Assembly: GCA_042090785.1 (NCBI GenBank)
Contig: JBELIP010000010.1
Coordinates: forward strand, 1 to 64,000
Direction: 5' to 3'
Source of the DNA: UBA7434 sp042090785
GTDB taxonomy: Bacteria > Pseudomonadota > Gammaproteobacteria > Pseudomonadales > UBA7434
Length of the DNA: 64,000 nucleotides
Notes under the pieces: model-generated
The model's input: the letters and a program-made list of their open reading frames with translations, nothing else
Databases searched by the model: none
What the model was told of the DNA's origin: nothing
Translations under genes and position numbers: made by a program
Shown here: one piece after another, positions 36,126-45,916 of the stretch
Numbering within the stretch: position 1 is the stretch's first letter
How the letters are laid out: every line of letters begins with the position of its first letter

Positions 36126-36668
36126 CTATTTTTTATAGGGAAACAAACGTAATCGCTGCTCTTTACTTAATTTTTTCATCCTCGCAATATTTTGCTCAGG
36201 TATGTCATCAACGTCTTCGTAGGCATTAATGCCTGCCTCAACGCTTTGCTCTCGTAGAAGATGGACAACAGCATACGGCGCTGTGTTAGTTAAATTCTCA
36301 GCGTCATTAGGCTGTGTACCCGCAAACTGATAACGCGGATGAAAACTTGCAAGCTGATACACCCCCTCCCAACCATTGCTTTTTAACAAAGCATTAGCCA
36401 CCGACAAAAAATCATTAAAATCATAAAAATCTTGCAGCATATTGGGCAAGACTAGTAAGGTCGTTTCTAACTGTTCAACCGCTGTATTATCTAGGCGCTG
36501 ACACTCCTGCGCCAAATCGTTTAATGCCTGCTCGGCATCAATAGCGTCACTAACATAAATCCTATGTCGCAAATCCCGAATCGGTTTAAGGGCAAAAGGA
36601 CAAAGCTGCAGCCCAAGTACAACCTCTTCAAGCCAAGCCGTTATTTTCTCTTCTACTTCTATCGACAT
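36126..36668 (-). CDS. DUF1415 family protein
   Basis: The 180-residue product belongs to a conserved gammaproteobacterial family of unknown function (DUF1415). Family traits are WLEEVVLGLQLCPFA near the start, the middle block FNDFLSVANALL, YQLASFHPRYQFAGT and NTAPYAVVHLLRE. I chose the ATG at 36668 because AGGAG stands seven bases before it; the frame opens nine codons further. It is divergent from mnmC. A soluble cytoplasmic protein is expected. Confidence 0.88.
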   Translation of the reverse strand: MSIEVEEKITAWLEEVVLGLQLCPFALKPIRDLRHRIYVSDAIDAEQALNDLAQECQRLDNTAVEQLETTLLVLPNMLQDFYDFNDFLSVANALLKSNGWEGVYQLASFHPRYQFAGTQPNDAENLTNTAPYAVVHLLREQSVEAGINAYEDVDDIPEQNIARMKKLSKEQRLRLFPYKK

Positions 36669-36789
36669 ATCAGCTCCTGTTAATCGATATATCATTGCTT
36701 AAACGCGGTACGCACTATTGTATGACATTAACCATTGCCACAGGTATCATAGCGGCCTAACCCCATTCAAAAGATGATGTAATTACTCA

Positions 36790-39134
36790 ATGAGTCTGGC
36801 CAATCACAACCAAGCCATAAGCTGCACTAGTAGCCAGCAATTAACTGTTGATGATAACGGAGGGCTCCGCTCCTGCCGCTTTGATGATATCTATTACAAT
36901 GCTGGACAAGGCGCCGAAGAGTGTAAGCACGTTTTTCTTAATGGCAACCAGCTAGAAAAACGCTGGCAAAAAGGAACTGACAATCAACATTTTATTGTTG
37001 CCGAAACTGGATTTGGCACCGGACTCAATTTTCTGGCCTGCTGGGATTTATGGCGTAAAACACACAGCAATAGCAACGCAAATCAGACACCAAAAACACT
37101 CTACTTTTACACTACCGAACGCTACCCATTAACGCGTGCCGCATTAGAAAAAAGCATTGCCCATTACAACCCGTTTCCTGAACTTGCCGAAAGCTTAACA
37201 AAACAATATCCAGACCCGATTGGCGGCGAGTACCTTTTAAACTTTGACAATAACAGCCGCTATCCCGTCAAGCTCATTATGCTATTAGGTGACGCCACCG
37301 AATGCCTTAGTCGACTAGAACACTATCCGACAACTCAAACACACAAACAGGCAGAACTACAAAGCTCAACACTAGAAATAAATACCGGCTTAAAAGTGGA
37401 CGCTTGGTTTCTTGATGGTTATGCGCCATCAAAAAATCCCGACATGTGGCAAGAAACACTGTTTTCGCTTATGGCACGACACAGCAAAAACGGAACAACT
37501 GTCGCAACATTTTCGGTGGCGCGTCAAGTGCGTGACTTACTCAGCACCAATGGCTTTGATGTTAACAAAGTCAAAGGCTTTGGTCGCAAACGCGATATGT
37601 TAACGGCAGAGTTTACTTGCCAACAAAGCGTCGAACACACAAACCCCGCTCAACACTCGCGTAAAAATTTCAGTTTATCCCCCTGCTATTATCGCCATAT
37701 TAATAATATCCCTCAGACTAGTAAGGCTCAATTACCTAAGCAGCAGCGTCAAGCCGTCATTATTGGTGCAGGTATAGCTGGTTGCACCATCGCCTATAAG
37801 TTAGCACAGCGTGGCTGGCAAATATCGTTGCTTGATACAGCAAAAACAATTGCCTCTGCCGCCTCGGGCAATGCTCGTGCGGTACTCTACGCACGAACCG
37901 CACAGCAACGCTCTAGCCTAGCTGACTTTCATGAAGCCGCCTTTCACTACGCCACACGTTTTTATAAAGACCTTGACGATAAGCTGCCAGCTAACGAAAA
38001 AAATAATGGGCCAAATAAAGGGCTAAGCAAAGGGCTAAGCAAAGGGCTAANNNNNNNNNNNNNNNNNNNNNNNNNNNNNNNNNNNNNNNNNNNNNNNNNN
38101 NNNNNNNNNNNNNNNNNNNNNNNNNNNNNNNNNNNNNNNNNNNNNNNNNNAAAGGGCTAAGCAAAGGGCTAAGCAAAGGGCTAATCGGCATGCTTAAACT
38201 GAATGAGCAGTTAAGTGACGAAATGCTAAGCCTAAATCCCGAAGCTTATTCTCGTTATAACGTAAGTGCAGAGCAAGCCAGCGAGCTCTGCGGTATTAGC
38301 ACAGCACACAAAGGTATTTATTATCCTGAATCGGGCTGGCTAGATCCGATTACTGTATGCGAAGCATTAACTCAGCATGAAAATATTCGTTTTTATGCTA
38401 ACAGTAAAGTAATCGCCCTCAATAAACAAAGCGCTCACTGGCATGTTGAATGCAGCAATAATAATCAGTCAAATACACTTAAGGCCGATATTGCTATTAT
38501 TACTGCTGGCCAAGTTAGCCATCAATTTGAGCAAAGCGCTTGGCTGCCACTCAGATCAATGCGCGGACAAACTACTGCATTACCGGCATCGGCAGCTAGC
38601 AGCCAATTAGGCATGGCGGTATGTCAGCGTGGCTACATGACCCCCGCCAGTAATGGCAAGCACTCTATTGGCGCTACCTACGCAGTAAAAGATAATAATC
38701 CTTATGTTGAAACCGCCGACCACCAAACCAACATCGATAACTTAGTGGCCATGCTTAGCGAGCAGTCCCCTTGGCGACAAGAACTACAAACACAATCCAT
38801 TGACCCAACAGAACTCGAAGGCCGCGTTGGTTTTCGTTGTGTGGCACCCGACTACCTACCCATTGTTGGACCAATACCCGCAGTAGAAACTTTTAACCAG
38901 CAGTTTATTTGCTTAAAAAAAGACGCCAAGCAAACTCCCTCACAACTGGCCACGCTTGAAGAAGGCCTTTATGTCAGTACAGGCTTTGGCTCACATGGCT
39001 ATACTACCGCCCCACTAGCCGCCGAAATATTATTGGCACAAATTGAGGGCGCCCCTATGCCAATTGGTGATAAGCTACGTCAAAGCATTGCACCTGCCCG
39101 TTTCTTAGTGCGCCAATTAATTCGTAGCCATTAA
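36790..39134 (+). CDS. mnmC: Bifunctional tRNA mnm5s2U biosynthesis protein MnmC (contains an assembly gap)
   Basis: MnmC finishes 5-methylaminomethyl-2-thiouridine at the tRNA wobble base. The N-terminal methyltransferase part (MnmC2) shows VAETGFGTGLNFLACW, WFLDGYAPSKNPDMW and KGFGRKRDMLTAEF. The C-terminal FAD-dependent demodification part (MnmC1) starts with VIIGAGIAGCTIAYKLA (around 37757-37807) and ends with GFGSHGYTTAPLAAE. The 100-N gap at 38051-38150 lies in a (KGLS)n insertion. Coding frames on the two sides differ only because the N length is arbitrary, so I treat it as one gene. The true length and intactness depend on the missing repeats. It is followed by a gene 2 bp downstream. 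Confidence 0.93.
38017..38184. repeat. 12-bp tandem repeat array inside mnmC, interrupted by the gap
   Basis: Copies of aaagggctaagc flank the gap: nearly three on the left (38017-38050) and nearly three on the right (38151-38184). They encode KGLS units in a loop of the FAD domain. The missing middle is very likely more of the same repeat. Confidence 0.95.
38051..38150. other. Assembly gap (100 N) in the mnmC repeat
   Basis: Exactly 100 N, the usual placeholder for a gap of unknown size. Both flanks are the same 12-bp repeat, so the assembler probably failed to span a longer array. Confidence 0.97.
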
Positions 39135-39136
39135 AC

Positions 39137-39970
39137 ATGACCACTACCCGCTTAGCTTTATTCTCATTACTACTCTGTTATGCTTTATCGCTACAGACCT
39201 ATGCAGGCAGCAACAAACCATCGTCCATTCATTGCGCTACTAGTAGCATTACCAGCAGCGTTACAAAAACACCGACAACATGGCATGTTAAAGTCCATAA
39301 AAGCTATCCACACCGAAGCAATGCCTTTACTCAAGGCCTTATTTATCACCAAGATACCCTGTTTGAGTCAACCGGCCATTATGGTCAATCAACTATTAGC
39401 CAGTTAGATTTAACCAGCGGAAAAATCATTAGACAACGACCGCTCAATGACAACGTCTTTGGCGAAGGCACCACCATCTGGAACGAACAGCTCATTCAGC
39501 TTACGTGGAAATCGGGGGCCGTATATCGCTACTCACTGCCTGCAATGACATTAGTACAAACGCAAACCATTCAAGGCGAAGGCTGGGGACTTACTCACAA
39601 CAATCAATCGTTAATAACCAGCAACGGCTCAGCCCAACTCAGCTTTCGTAACCCACTATCGCTGGCAGTAGAATCCACTCTTAATGTCACCTACCTTGGC
39701 CGACCTTTGAACAAGCTTAATGAATTAGAATGGGTCAACGGCTGCGTGTTAGCCAATATTTGGCAAAGTCATTATATTGCTATTATTGACCCAACGAGTG
39801 GACAAACAACCAGCCTAATTGATTTAAGCCGGATTATTGCTCACGAACAAAAAACGGGGACAAGCGAGGTAGCTAATGGTATTGCCTGGCATGCCGCTAA
39901 CCAGCGCCTTTTAATCACTGGCAAGTACTGGCAGCGTATTTACGAGATTGAGCTTGTATCCAGCCAGTAG
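39137..39970 (+). CDS. Glutaminyl-peptide cyclotransferase (plant/bacterial beta-propeller type)
   Basis: The family converts N-terminal glutamine to pyroglutamate. The 277-residue protein has a signal peptide (ending TYAGS) and the five-bladed propeller motifs YPHRSNAFTQGLIY, LFESTGHYGQS, FGEGTT, TWKSGAVYRY, GEGWGLT and LNELEWVNG. The C-terminal NGIAWHAANQRLLITGKYW is also present. It is exported, probably periplasmic. It starts 2 bp after the mnmC stop and is co-transcribed with it. The natural substrate in bacteria is not known. Confidence 0.92.
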   Translation: MTTTRLALFSLLLCYALSLQTYAGSNKPSSIHCATSSITSSVTKTPTTWHVKVHKSYPHRSNAFTQGLIYHQDTLFESTGHYGQSTISQLDLTSGKIIRQRPLNDNVFGEGTTIWNEQLIQLTWKSGAVYRYSLPAMTLVQTQTIQGEGWGLTHNNQSLITSNGSAQLSFRNPLSLAVESTLNVTYLGRPLNKLNELEWVNGCVLANIWQSHYIAIIDPTSGQTTSLIDLSRIIAHEQKTGTSEVANGIAWHAANQRLLITGKYWQRIYEIELVSSQ

Positions 39971-40099
39971 CATCACCGTAGACACACTTAAATTAAGCTT
40001 AGATACACCATTAGACCGCTATGGGCTGACTCAAAAACCCGTTATACTCGCATCTCACTGCTGCAACGCTATGCATGCAATCTAAAGCCAAAATCAATC

Positions 40100-40132
40100 G
40101 TCATGATCGTTATGATTGTTATGATTGTTATA
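40100..40132. repeat. Short 9-bp tandem repeat ahead of yjdM
   Basis: Imperfect copies of gttatgatt (about three) lie just before the zinc-ribbon gene. It is one more small slippage-type repeat of this window, here outside the chosen reading frame. Confidence 0.6.
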
Positions 40133-40149
40133 TAAGACAAGCTAAATTT

Positions 40150-40491
40150 ATGAGTGAATTACCTTCCTGCCCCAAATGCGAATCACCTTATACCTATGCC
40201 GATAGAGATTTACTTATTTGCCCCGAGTGCGGTTATGAATGGTCTACCAATGAAGCCTCCAGCGATGGCGAAGCCAGCGCCCAGATTAAAGACGCAAACG
40301 GTAACCCATTAACTGATGGCGACTCGGTGACAGTTATTAAAGACCTTAAAGTTAAAGGTACTTCGCTCGTGGTTAAAGTGGGCACCAAAGTAAAAAATAT
40401 TCGCCTTGTTGATAGTGATCATGATATTGATTGTAAAATTGATGGCATAGGCCCAATGAAACTTAAATCCGAATTTGTGAAAAAGGCTTAA
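40150..40491 (+). CDS. yjdM: Zinc-ribbon protein YjdM/PhnA
   Basis: The 113-residue protein matches the YjdM (formerly PhnA) family: zinc ribbon CPKC...CPEC in LPSCPKCESPYTYADRD and LICPECGYEW, then an SH3-like part with DANGNPLTDGDSV, VIKDLKVKG and GTKVKNIRLVD. Although once tied to phosphonate use, its real role is unknown. I chose ATG 40150, which begins right before the conserved domain. The frame is open back to 40075, but that part is a low-complexity repeat with many Tyr/Cys codons. Confidence 0.93.
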   Translation: MSELPSCPKCESPYTYADRDLLICPECGYEWSTNEASSDGEASAQIKDANGNPLTDGDSVTVIKDLKVKGTSLVVKVGTKVKNIRLVDSDHDIDCKIDGIGPMKLKSEFVKKA

Positions 40492-40561
40492 CCACAACAC
40501 CTTTAACTCATAAAATTTAATTCATCACAAAACTTAATTTATCACAACAGAAAATAAATTT

Positions 40562-43489
40562 ATGAACGCAGACGTATCCGCTTTTACATTAATTAAAACC
40601 ACAAAAATTGAATCGTTAAATATCCAATACGAAGAATATCAACACCTCACTACCGGTGCGCGTCATATTCATTTAGCGTCAGATAATAACGAAAACGTTT
40701 TTATGGTTGCGCTGCGCACTGTACCCACCGATTCAACCGGTGTCGCACATATTCTTGAGCATACCAGCCTTTGTGGTAGTAAAAAATTTCCGGTACGCGA
40801 CCCGTTTTTCATGATGATTAGGCGCTCACTTAATACGTTTATGAATGCCTTTACCAGCTCAGACTGGACCGCTTATCCGTTTGCCAGCCAAAACAAAAAA
40901 GACTTTAATAACTTGCTAGAAGTCTATTTAGATGCCGTATTTTTTGCCCGCTTAGACCCCTTAGACTTTTCACAAGAAGGCCATCGCGTCGAATTTGAAG
41001 AGCCAAATAATCCCGACAGTGATTTGGTTTATAAAGGCGTAGTCTTTAATGAGATGAAAGGCGCTATGAGCTCAATTTCTTCACAGCTTTGGCAGGCGGT
41101 AGGCGAATCGCTATTCCCCGATACGACCTACGGCGTTAATAGCGGCGGCGAGCCAGAAAACATTACCGATTTGAGCTACCAGCAATTACAAGATTTTTAT
41201 CAAACCCACTACCACCCTGATAATGCTATCTTTGTCACCTTTGGTGATATCAGCGCCAAAGAGCACCAGTTTAAAATACAAGAATTTGCACTTAAACACT
41301 TTGCCCCTATTAACAAACATATAGAAGTACCCTTACAAACCAAGTTTGAGACTGCTGTTAGAGCAACAAAAACATTTCCAATATCGAAAGAAGAAGCCAG
41401 CAGCGATAAAACACACTTAGTCATGGCCTGGGTACTCGGCAACATTCGCGACCCATTAGAACTTATGTCCACCCATCTCCTATCTGCAGTACTGTTTGAA
41501 AACAGCGCCTCACCGCTGCAACATGCATTAGAAACAACCGACCTGGGTACGGCACCCTCGCCGCTATGCGGCATGGATGACTCAGGCCTAGAGATGGTAT
41601 TTGTGTGCGGAGTTGAAGGTAGCTCGGCTGACAAAGTTGAGCAACTAGAAGCGTTAGTATTCAATGCGCTGCAAGGGGTTGCCGATAATGGTGTTAATAC
41701 CGAGCGTATGACCGCCTTACTCGACCAGTTAGAACTGCAACAGCGAGAAGTTGGCGGCGGTGGCTATCCATATGGCTTACAAATAATGCTGTCTTGCCTT
41801 CCTACGGCCATTCACCGTGGCGATGCCGCTGCTGCATTAAACATTGATCCTATTCTTAGCCAGCTACGTGAATCAATTCAAGACCCCAATTTTATTAAGT
41901 CCTTAGTTAAGCGATTACTCTTAGAGAACCAACATAGAGTCACATTAGTGATGTCGCCAGACACCCAGCTTAGCCAAATACGTATTGAGCAAGAGCAGCA
42001 AAAATTAGCGGCTATTAAAGCCTCATTAAGCGACGAAGAAAAACAACATATTATTCAGACCTCTGCAGCACTTAAAGCACGTCAAAGCGATGACGATGAC
42101 CCAGAAATCCTACCTAAAGTCGATTTAAGTGATATCCCACCCGTTACTGATGTGCCCGAATTTTCACAGCAGACTATTGCTCAACGCCCAGCCACGTTTT
42201 ATCCGCAAGGCACTAACGGTATTAGTTATCAACAAGTCGTCACACAGTTACCCGCATTAAATCAGCAGCAAGCTGCCTTGCTTGGCATACACAACCGCGT
42301 ACTGACCGATTTAGGCGTTGGTAACAAAGATTATCTCGCCACCCAAAACTGGCAAACACAAGTGTGTGGAGGGATAAGTGCGCAAAGCAGCATTCGCGGT
42401 AAACTCAACAACGAGCAAGATGTCAGCGGCTATTTTACGCTATCCGCCAAAGGCTTAAATATTCATAACAATGCGATTAGCGATTTGCTGCATCAAACAT
42501 ATCATCAGGCACGCTTTGATGAGCCGCAACGTATTCGTGAGCTCATCTCACAATCGCGTGCGCGCGCCGAGCAATCCGTTACCGGCAACGGTCACAGCTT
42601 AGCTATGACGTTAGCTTCGCAAGGCTTTAGCCCAACAGCTAAGCTTAGCCATGCGAGTAGTGGCATATTAGGCATTCAAAACCTTAAAGCACTGGATGAT
42701 TCACTCGACAGCCCTGCATCACTCAACAAACTAACAGAATCACTAAGTGATATTCATCAAGCCATTATTAATAGCTCACAGCAATTTTTAGTGGTGGGTG
42801 AAGAGCAAAGCGCCGCCGGTATCTGGTCAAAAGTTAATGAACTTTGGCAGGGCCAAGACGCAAACAGCAACAGTAAACTTTCACTGCCGGCAATAAGAGA
42901 GAACACCCGCGAACTCTGGCTTTGTAACACTCAGGTTAATTTCTGCGCCAAAGCCTACCAAACCGTTAATGGCGGCCATGAAGATGCGCCCGCACTCGCC
43001 GTATTAGGCGGCGTGTTACGCAATGGCTTTTTGCATACGTCTATTCGTGAGCAAGGCGGTGCTTATGGCGGCGGTGCCAGCCAAGATTCAAGTATTGGCG
43101 GCTTCCGTTTTTATTCTTATCGTGACCCACGACTGGGCGAAACTCTGGACGACTTCGATAAGTCTATTACTTGGTTGTTAGAAAAAGATCATGAATGGCG
43201 TGTAGTCGAAGAAGCTATTTTAGGGGTTATTAGCTCCATTGATAAACCTTCATCACCTGCTGGCACTGCCAAACTGCATTTTCACAACAACTTGTTTGGC
43301 CGCACACCTGAATACCATAGTACGTTTAGAAATGCGGTATTAAATGTGACACAAGCCGACTTGAAACGTGTGACAGAAAAATACTTACGCCCAGAACAAG
43401 CAAGTGTGGGGGTTATTACACATAAAGGTGAAGAAGCAAACTATAAAGCGGTATGTGAGTCGTTAAACTTAACCATCAAACAGTTATAA
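40562..43489 (+). CDS. M16C-family zinc metalloprotease (presequence-protease/PreP-like)
   Basis: The 975-residue enzyme has the inverted zinc motif H63-x-x-E66-H67 in VAHILEHTSLCG, followed by FPVRDPFFMM. The third ligand region is in VFNEMKGAMSS. The M16C-associated middle domain and a second, inactive M16 half with GGAYGGGA follow. Family members degrade short unfolded peptides in a closed chamber. There is no signal peptide, so it should be cytoplasmic. A single gene with its own start; it converges with a flavodoxin-like gene 17 bp downstream. Confidence 0.94.
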   Translation: MNADVSAFTLIKTTKIESLNIQYEEYQHLTTGARHIHLASDNNENVFMVALRTVPTDSTGVAHILEHTSLCGSKKFPVRDPFFMMIRRSLNTFMNAFTSSDWTAYPFASQNKKDFNNLLEVYLDAVFFARLDPLDFSQEGHRVEFEEPNNPDSDLVYKGVVFNEMKGAMSSISSQLWQAVGESLFPDTTYGVNSGGEPENITDLSYQQLQDFYQTHYHPDNAIFVTFGDISAKEHQFKIQEFALKHFAPINKHIEVPLQTKFETAVRATKTFPISKEEASSDKTHLVMAWVLGNIRDPLELMSTHLLSAVLFENSASPLQHALETTDLGTAPSPLCGMDDSGLEMVFVCGVEGSSADKVEQLEALVFNALQGVADNGVNTERMTALLDQLELQQREVGGGGYPYGLQIMLSCLPTAIHRGDAAAALNIDPILSQLRESIQDPNFIKSLVKRLLLENQHRVTLVMSPDTQLSQIRIEQEQQKLAAIKASLSDEEKQHIIQTSAALKARQSDDDDPEILPKVDLSDIPPVTDVPEFSQQTIAQRPATFYPQGTNGISYQQVVTQLPALNQQQAALLGIHNRVLTDLGVGNKDYLATQNWQTQVCGGISAQSSIRGKLNNEQDVSGYFTLSAKGLNIHNNAISDLLHQTYHQARFDEPQRIRELISQSRARAEQSVTGNGHSLAMTLASQGFSPTAKLSHASSGILGIQNLKALDDSLDSPASLNKLTESLSDIHQAIINSSQQFLVVGEEQSAAGIWSKVNELWQGQDANSNSKLSLPAIRENTRELWLCNTQVNFCAKAYQTVNGGHEDAPALAVLGGVLRNGFLHTSIREQGGAYGGGASQDSSIGGFRFYSYRDPRLGETLDDFDKSITWLLEKDHEWRVVEEAILGVISSIDKPSSPAGTAKLHFHNNLFGRTPEYHSTFRNAVLNVTQADLKRVTEKYLRPEQASVGVITHKGEEANYKAVCESLNLTIKQL

Positions 43490-43506
43490 CAAACTATAAA
43501 CCGAAA

Positions 43507-43968
43507 TTAAAAGACGCCTAGTTGCAGTGCAGAAGCCATGGTTTGACCAAGGATTTTGCATGCGTCTAGTGCTGCCGAATCCGCCTCACCCTTAACAATT
43601 AAAGGTTCAGCAACCTTTTTCATGGGATAGCCTTTTAAAATCCTATCAACCTCTCTTACTGCCCCACTGCCATCATTACCCGCGCTCACAAATAACGCAT
43701 AAGGAGTACAAAGCTGTAAAGGCTGGGCAGGATAATACGTGCGGTCAAAAAAATCTTTTAATGCCCCAGACATATAACCAAAATTCTCAGGGGTACCAAA
43801 CAGAATGGCATCAGCGCTTTTGAGGTCATTAATATCGGCATCGAAAGCGCGCTTAACAATAACATCTATTTCAGCTTCTAATGCTGCGCCCGCGGCAACT
43901 GCCTCAACTAATGTAGCCGTTGTTTGTGATTGGCTATGATAAATAATAAATAGCTTTTTCTTTTCCAC
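43507..43968 (-). CDS. Flavodoxin/NADPH-dependent FMN reductase family protein
   Basis: The 153-residue protein has the flavodoxin-like phosphate loop YHSQSQTTATL near the N-terminus and the FMN-ring loop FGTPENFGYMSGALKDFFDR, as in WrbA/NQO-like proteins. SAGNDGSGA follows. It probably binds FMN and transfers electrons to a quinone or other acceptor. It is a shorter relative of WrbA and the partner is unknown. Confidence 0.87.
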   Translation of the reverse strand: MEKKKLFIIYHSQSQTTATLVEAVAAGAALEAEIDVIVKRAFDADINDLKSADAILFGTPENFGYMSGALKDFFDRTYYPAQPLQLCTPYALFVSAGNDGSGAVREVDRILKGYPMKKVAEPLIVKGEADSAALDACKILGQTMASALQLGVF

Positions 43969-44023
43969 AGCAACGGCTCTTAATAAGCAATATTGTTAGA
44001 AAACGCTTTTTAATAACAGACGC

Positions 44024-44338
44024 TTAAGTCTCTTCTGACTTATCAGTATCGTTTTCTGATTTATCAACACCAATAGACATAAAGTAAATTTGGCCTGAGA
44101 GCATTGCCGCAAAACCAATACCAAAAACTAGGTACTGATAGAGCGAGCCTTCTTCGAACTGAAGATAGCCTAATAAAAAAATAATACTGCCTAGCGAAAT
44201 AGCTGATAAATAAGAGCGCCACGAAACGCGAAGTTCAGCACCACAAGCTTCACAAGGTATAGCAGCCAACGGGCTTAAAAAAGCTTTTTTCCACTTGGGC
44301 ATTGCATTGTTATTACATTTAGGACAAATAGCTGACAC
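44024..44338 (-). CDS. Small zinc-ribbon membrane protein, unknown function
   Basis: The 104-residue protein opens with a zinc ribbon (CPKC near residue 5 and CEAC near 31), then two hydrophobic helices (about 46-62 and 69-90) and an acidic tail ending KSEENxE-like. I do not recognise a named family. Similar two-helix zinc-ribbon proteins occur in many marine gammaproteobacteria without assigned roles. It is upstream of the flavodoxin-like gene on the same strand, 55 bp away, and may share its transcript. Confidence 0.65.
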   Translation of the reverse strand: MSAICPKCNNNAMPKWKKAFLSPLAAIPCEACGAELRVSWRSYLSAISLGSIIFLLGYLQFEEGSLYQYLVFGIGFAAMLSGQIYFMSIGVDKSENDTDKSEET

Positions 44339-44730
44339 GTATTGATTCTCACAAAATGGAACGTTAAAAAAAACAAAGTCATCGATCGTATCATTACACT
44401 TTACTACGGTTAATCCAAGCTAAGTTTAAGCTTGTGGGTAAATTGAAGCTGTCGTTAGATTTAAGTGTTATCTGGCACCGATTCTTCGAATCCTATTTAT
44501 TCATTATATTTTCAATGTGAAATCCACAAAAAAATTATCTCAGTAAAACTATCTCAGTAAAAATACTCAAAAACACTTTAGTATTCTCAAATCAACAGCT
44601 TCTGAGCGCAGGATACACATATAAACGCCTTTACAGTTATAGTTCAGCCATTGGTATTTTGTCCAATCTTGGCACCATAAAAGCCCCTTCCGCCTAAAAA
44701 ACACACAGAAAAGAAAAACTATCAAAGCAC
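44339..44730. other. Intergenic region left of the lexA promoter
   Basis: About 390 AT-rich bases without a reading frame of note. It contains a near-duplicate ctcagtaaaa twice at about 44539-44562. A stretch near 44485 with TTCGAATCC looks like a tRNA T-loop, but its stem does not pair. Confidence 0.4.
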
Positions 44731-44758
44731 TTGCTCTCTACGAAAAGCTGGATATAAT
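44731..44758 (+). promoter_or_regulatory. lexA sigma-70 promoter
   Basis: TTGCTC (44731-44736), 16-bp spacing and a perfect TATAAT (44753-44758) lie just ahead of the SOS box. Transcription would start near 44765, leaving a leader of about 140 bases. Confidence 0.75.
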
Positions 44759-44764
44759 TACATA

Positions 44765-44780
44765 CTGTGAATTTAAACAG
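44765..44780. promoter_or_regulatory. LexA SOS box
   Basis: CTGTGAATTTAAACAG is a full CTG-N10-CAG SOS box with extended flanks TA...TT. It lies directly downstream of the -10 element of lexA, the position expected for autorepression. Confidence 0.9.
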
Positions 44781-44904
44781 TTAAAAGTTAATGCCGCATC
44801 CGCAATGCACTTTTAACGCTAAAGCGATAGATGCAGTTACGATAACCATGACCAACAGTGACTATGACTATGATAGACGTGAATAATGTGAAGAAGGTAA
44901 AAAA

Positions 44905-45504
44905 ATGAAATTAACTGCACGCCAACAACAAATACTCTCGTTAATTCGCTCGCATATCCAAGATACAGGCTTCCCGCCTACTCGTGCTGACATTGCCAAT
45001 GAATTTGGTTTTAAGTCTGCCAATGCTGCCGAAGAGCACTTAAAAGCACTGGCTAGAAAAGGTGCCATTGAAATTATACCCGGTGCCTCACGCGGCATTC
45101 GCCTAATTGACGAAACCCCTAACGGCCTGCCGCTAATAGGACGCGTCGCAGCCGGCAGCCCAATTCTGGCACAAGAACATATTGATGATTACTGTGATAT
45201 TTCACCCAGCTTCTTTCGCCCAAGAGCTGACTACCTCCTTCAAGTTGTGGGCGAGAGTATGCAAGACGTTGGTATTTATGACGGTGACTGGCTTGCCGTT
45301 CACAAAACAACCGAAGCCAATAATGGCGATATTGTTGTTGCCCGCGTAGACGAAGAAGTAACGGTTAAACGGCTGCGAAGAACACGCAGCAAACACTTGA
45401 TTCAGTTAGAACCGGAAAACTCAGAATTTAATGTTATTGAAGTAGATTTGCACGAACAGTTTTTTGCGATAGAAGGTTTAAGCGTTGGTGTCATTCGCCG
45501 CTAG
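44905..45504 (+). CDS. lexA: LexA repressor
   Basis: LexA represses SOS genes and cleaves itself when RecA is active. The 199-residue protein has the winged-helix N-terminus (LTARQQQILSLIRSHI, GFPPTRADIANEFGF), the A83-G84 cleavage site in RVAAGSP, the catalytic S118 in VGESMQD and K155 in VTVKRL. AAGG lies about nine bases before the ATG. The SOS box at 44765-44780 shows autoregulation. The leader holds a 12-codon open frame (44848-44886) with a small repeat. The pseudomonad partner sulA is not found next to it. Confidence 0.98.
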   Translation: MKLTARQQQILSLIRSHIQDTGFPPTRADIANEFGFKSANAAEEHLKALARKGAIEIIPGASRGIRLIDETPNGLPLIGRVAAGSPILAQEHIDDYCDISPSFFRPRADYLLQVVGESMQDVGIYDGDWLAVHKTTEANNGDIVVARVDEEVTVKRLRRTRSKHLIQLEPENSEFNVIEVDLHEQFFAIEGLSVGVIRR

Positions 45505-45522
45505 CAGCTAATCAATAGTTAG

Positions 45523-45774
45523 TTAGTGAAGCACACGTGGAGAGTCGACTTCCATCTCCTCATCATCCACATCAGAACGCACAAACTGCATTTCCGAAGC
45601 AACCTCAATACCCGCATGTATCATAGCTTTAGCCACTTCTAAACGGCCATTCGGCATATAGTCTTTCGACTCATCCGAAAAGCGAATAGTCATTAACGCC
45701 TCACCATCACCGTCTGCTCGTTGCAAAACGATATCACCGTTAACTAATTCTACAATTTCAAGAAAAGAAGACAC
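45523..45774 (-). CDS. Conserved small hypothetical protein between lexA and topA
   Basis: The 83-residue acidic protein contains the block IVELVNGDIVLQRADGDGEALMTIRFSDE, then EVAKAMIHAGIEVASEM. It is a conserved hypothetical protein also found beside lexA-topA in pseudomonads. I chose the GTG at 45774, which has GAGG six bases ahead; another GTG lies at 45786. No function is known. It converges with lexA, 18 bp away. Confidence 0.78.
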   Translation of the reverse strand: MSSFLEIVELVNGDIVLQRADGDGEALMTIRFSDESKDYMPNGRLEVAKAMIHAGIEVASEMQFVRSDVDDEEMEVDSPRVLH

Positions 45775-45916
45775 TACAAACCTCACTACAAAAAAGAATG
45801 CTTAGTCTAACATTTAAAAGCGTTATTTGCAGCAGCTTGTGCGGCTATCGAGGGTTAACAAGAAATAAACGAGACCATTCGCTGATAATTAAGCACGAAC
45901 AAAAGCTCGACAGAAA

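Noticed and set aside
38190..39134. A separate gene for the C-terminal half of MnmC
   Set aside because: It is in another frame only because the 100-N placeholder has an arbitrary length; the KGLS repeat and the FAD domain continue on both sides, so it belongs to one mnmC gene.
41209..41664. Minus-strand frame of 151 codons inside the M16 protease gene
   Set aside because: It is antisense to a well-conserved protease domain and its product has no recognisable features.
44480..44500. tRNA-like T-loop (TTCGAATCC)
   Set aside because: The T-stem bases do not pair and no acceptor, D or anticodon arm can be drawn around it.
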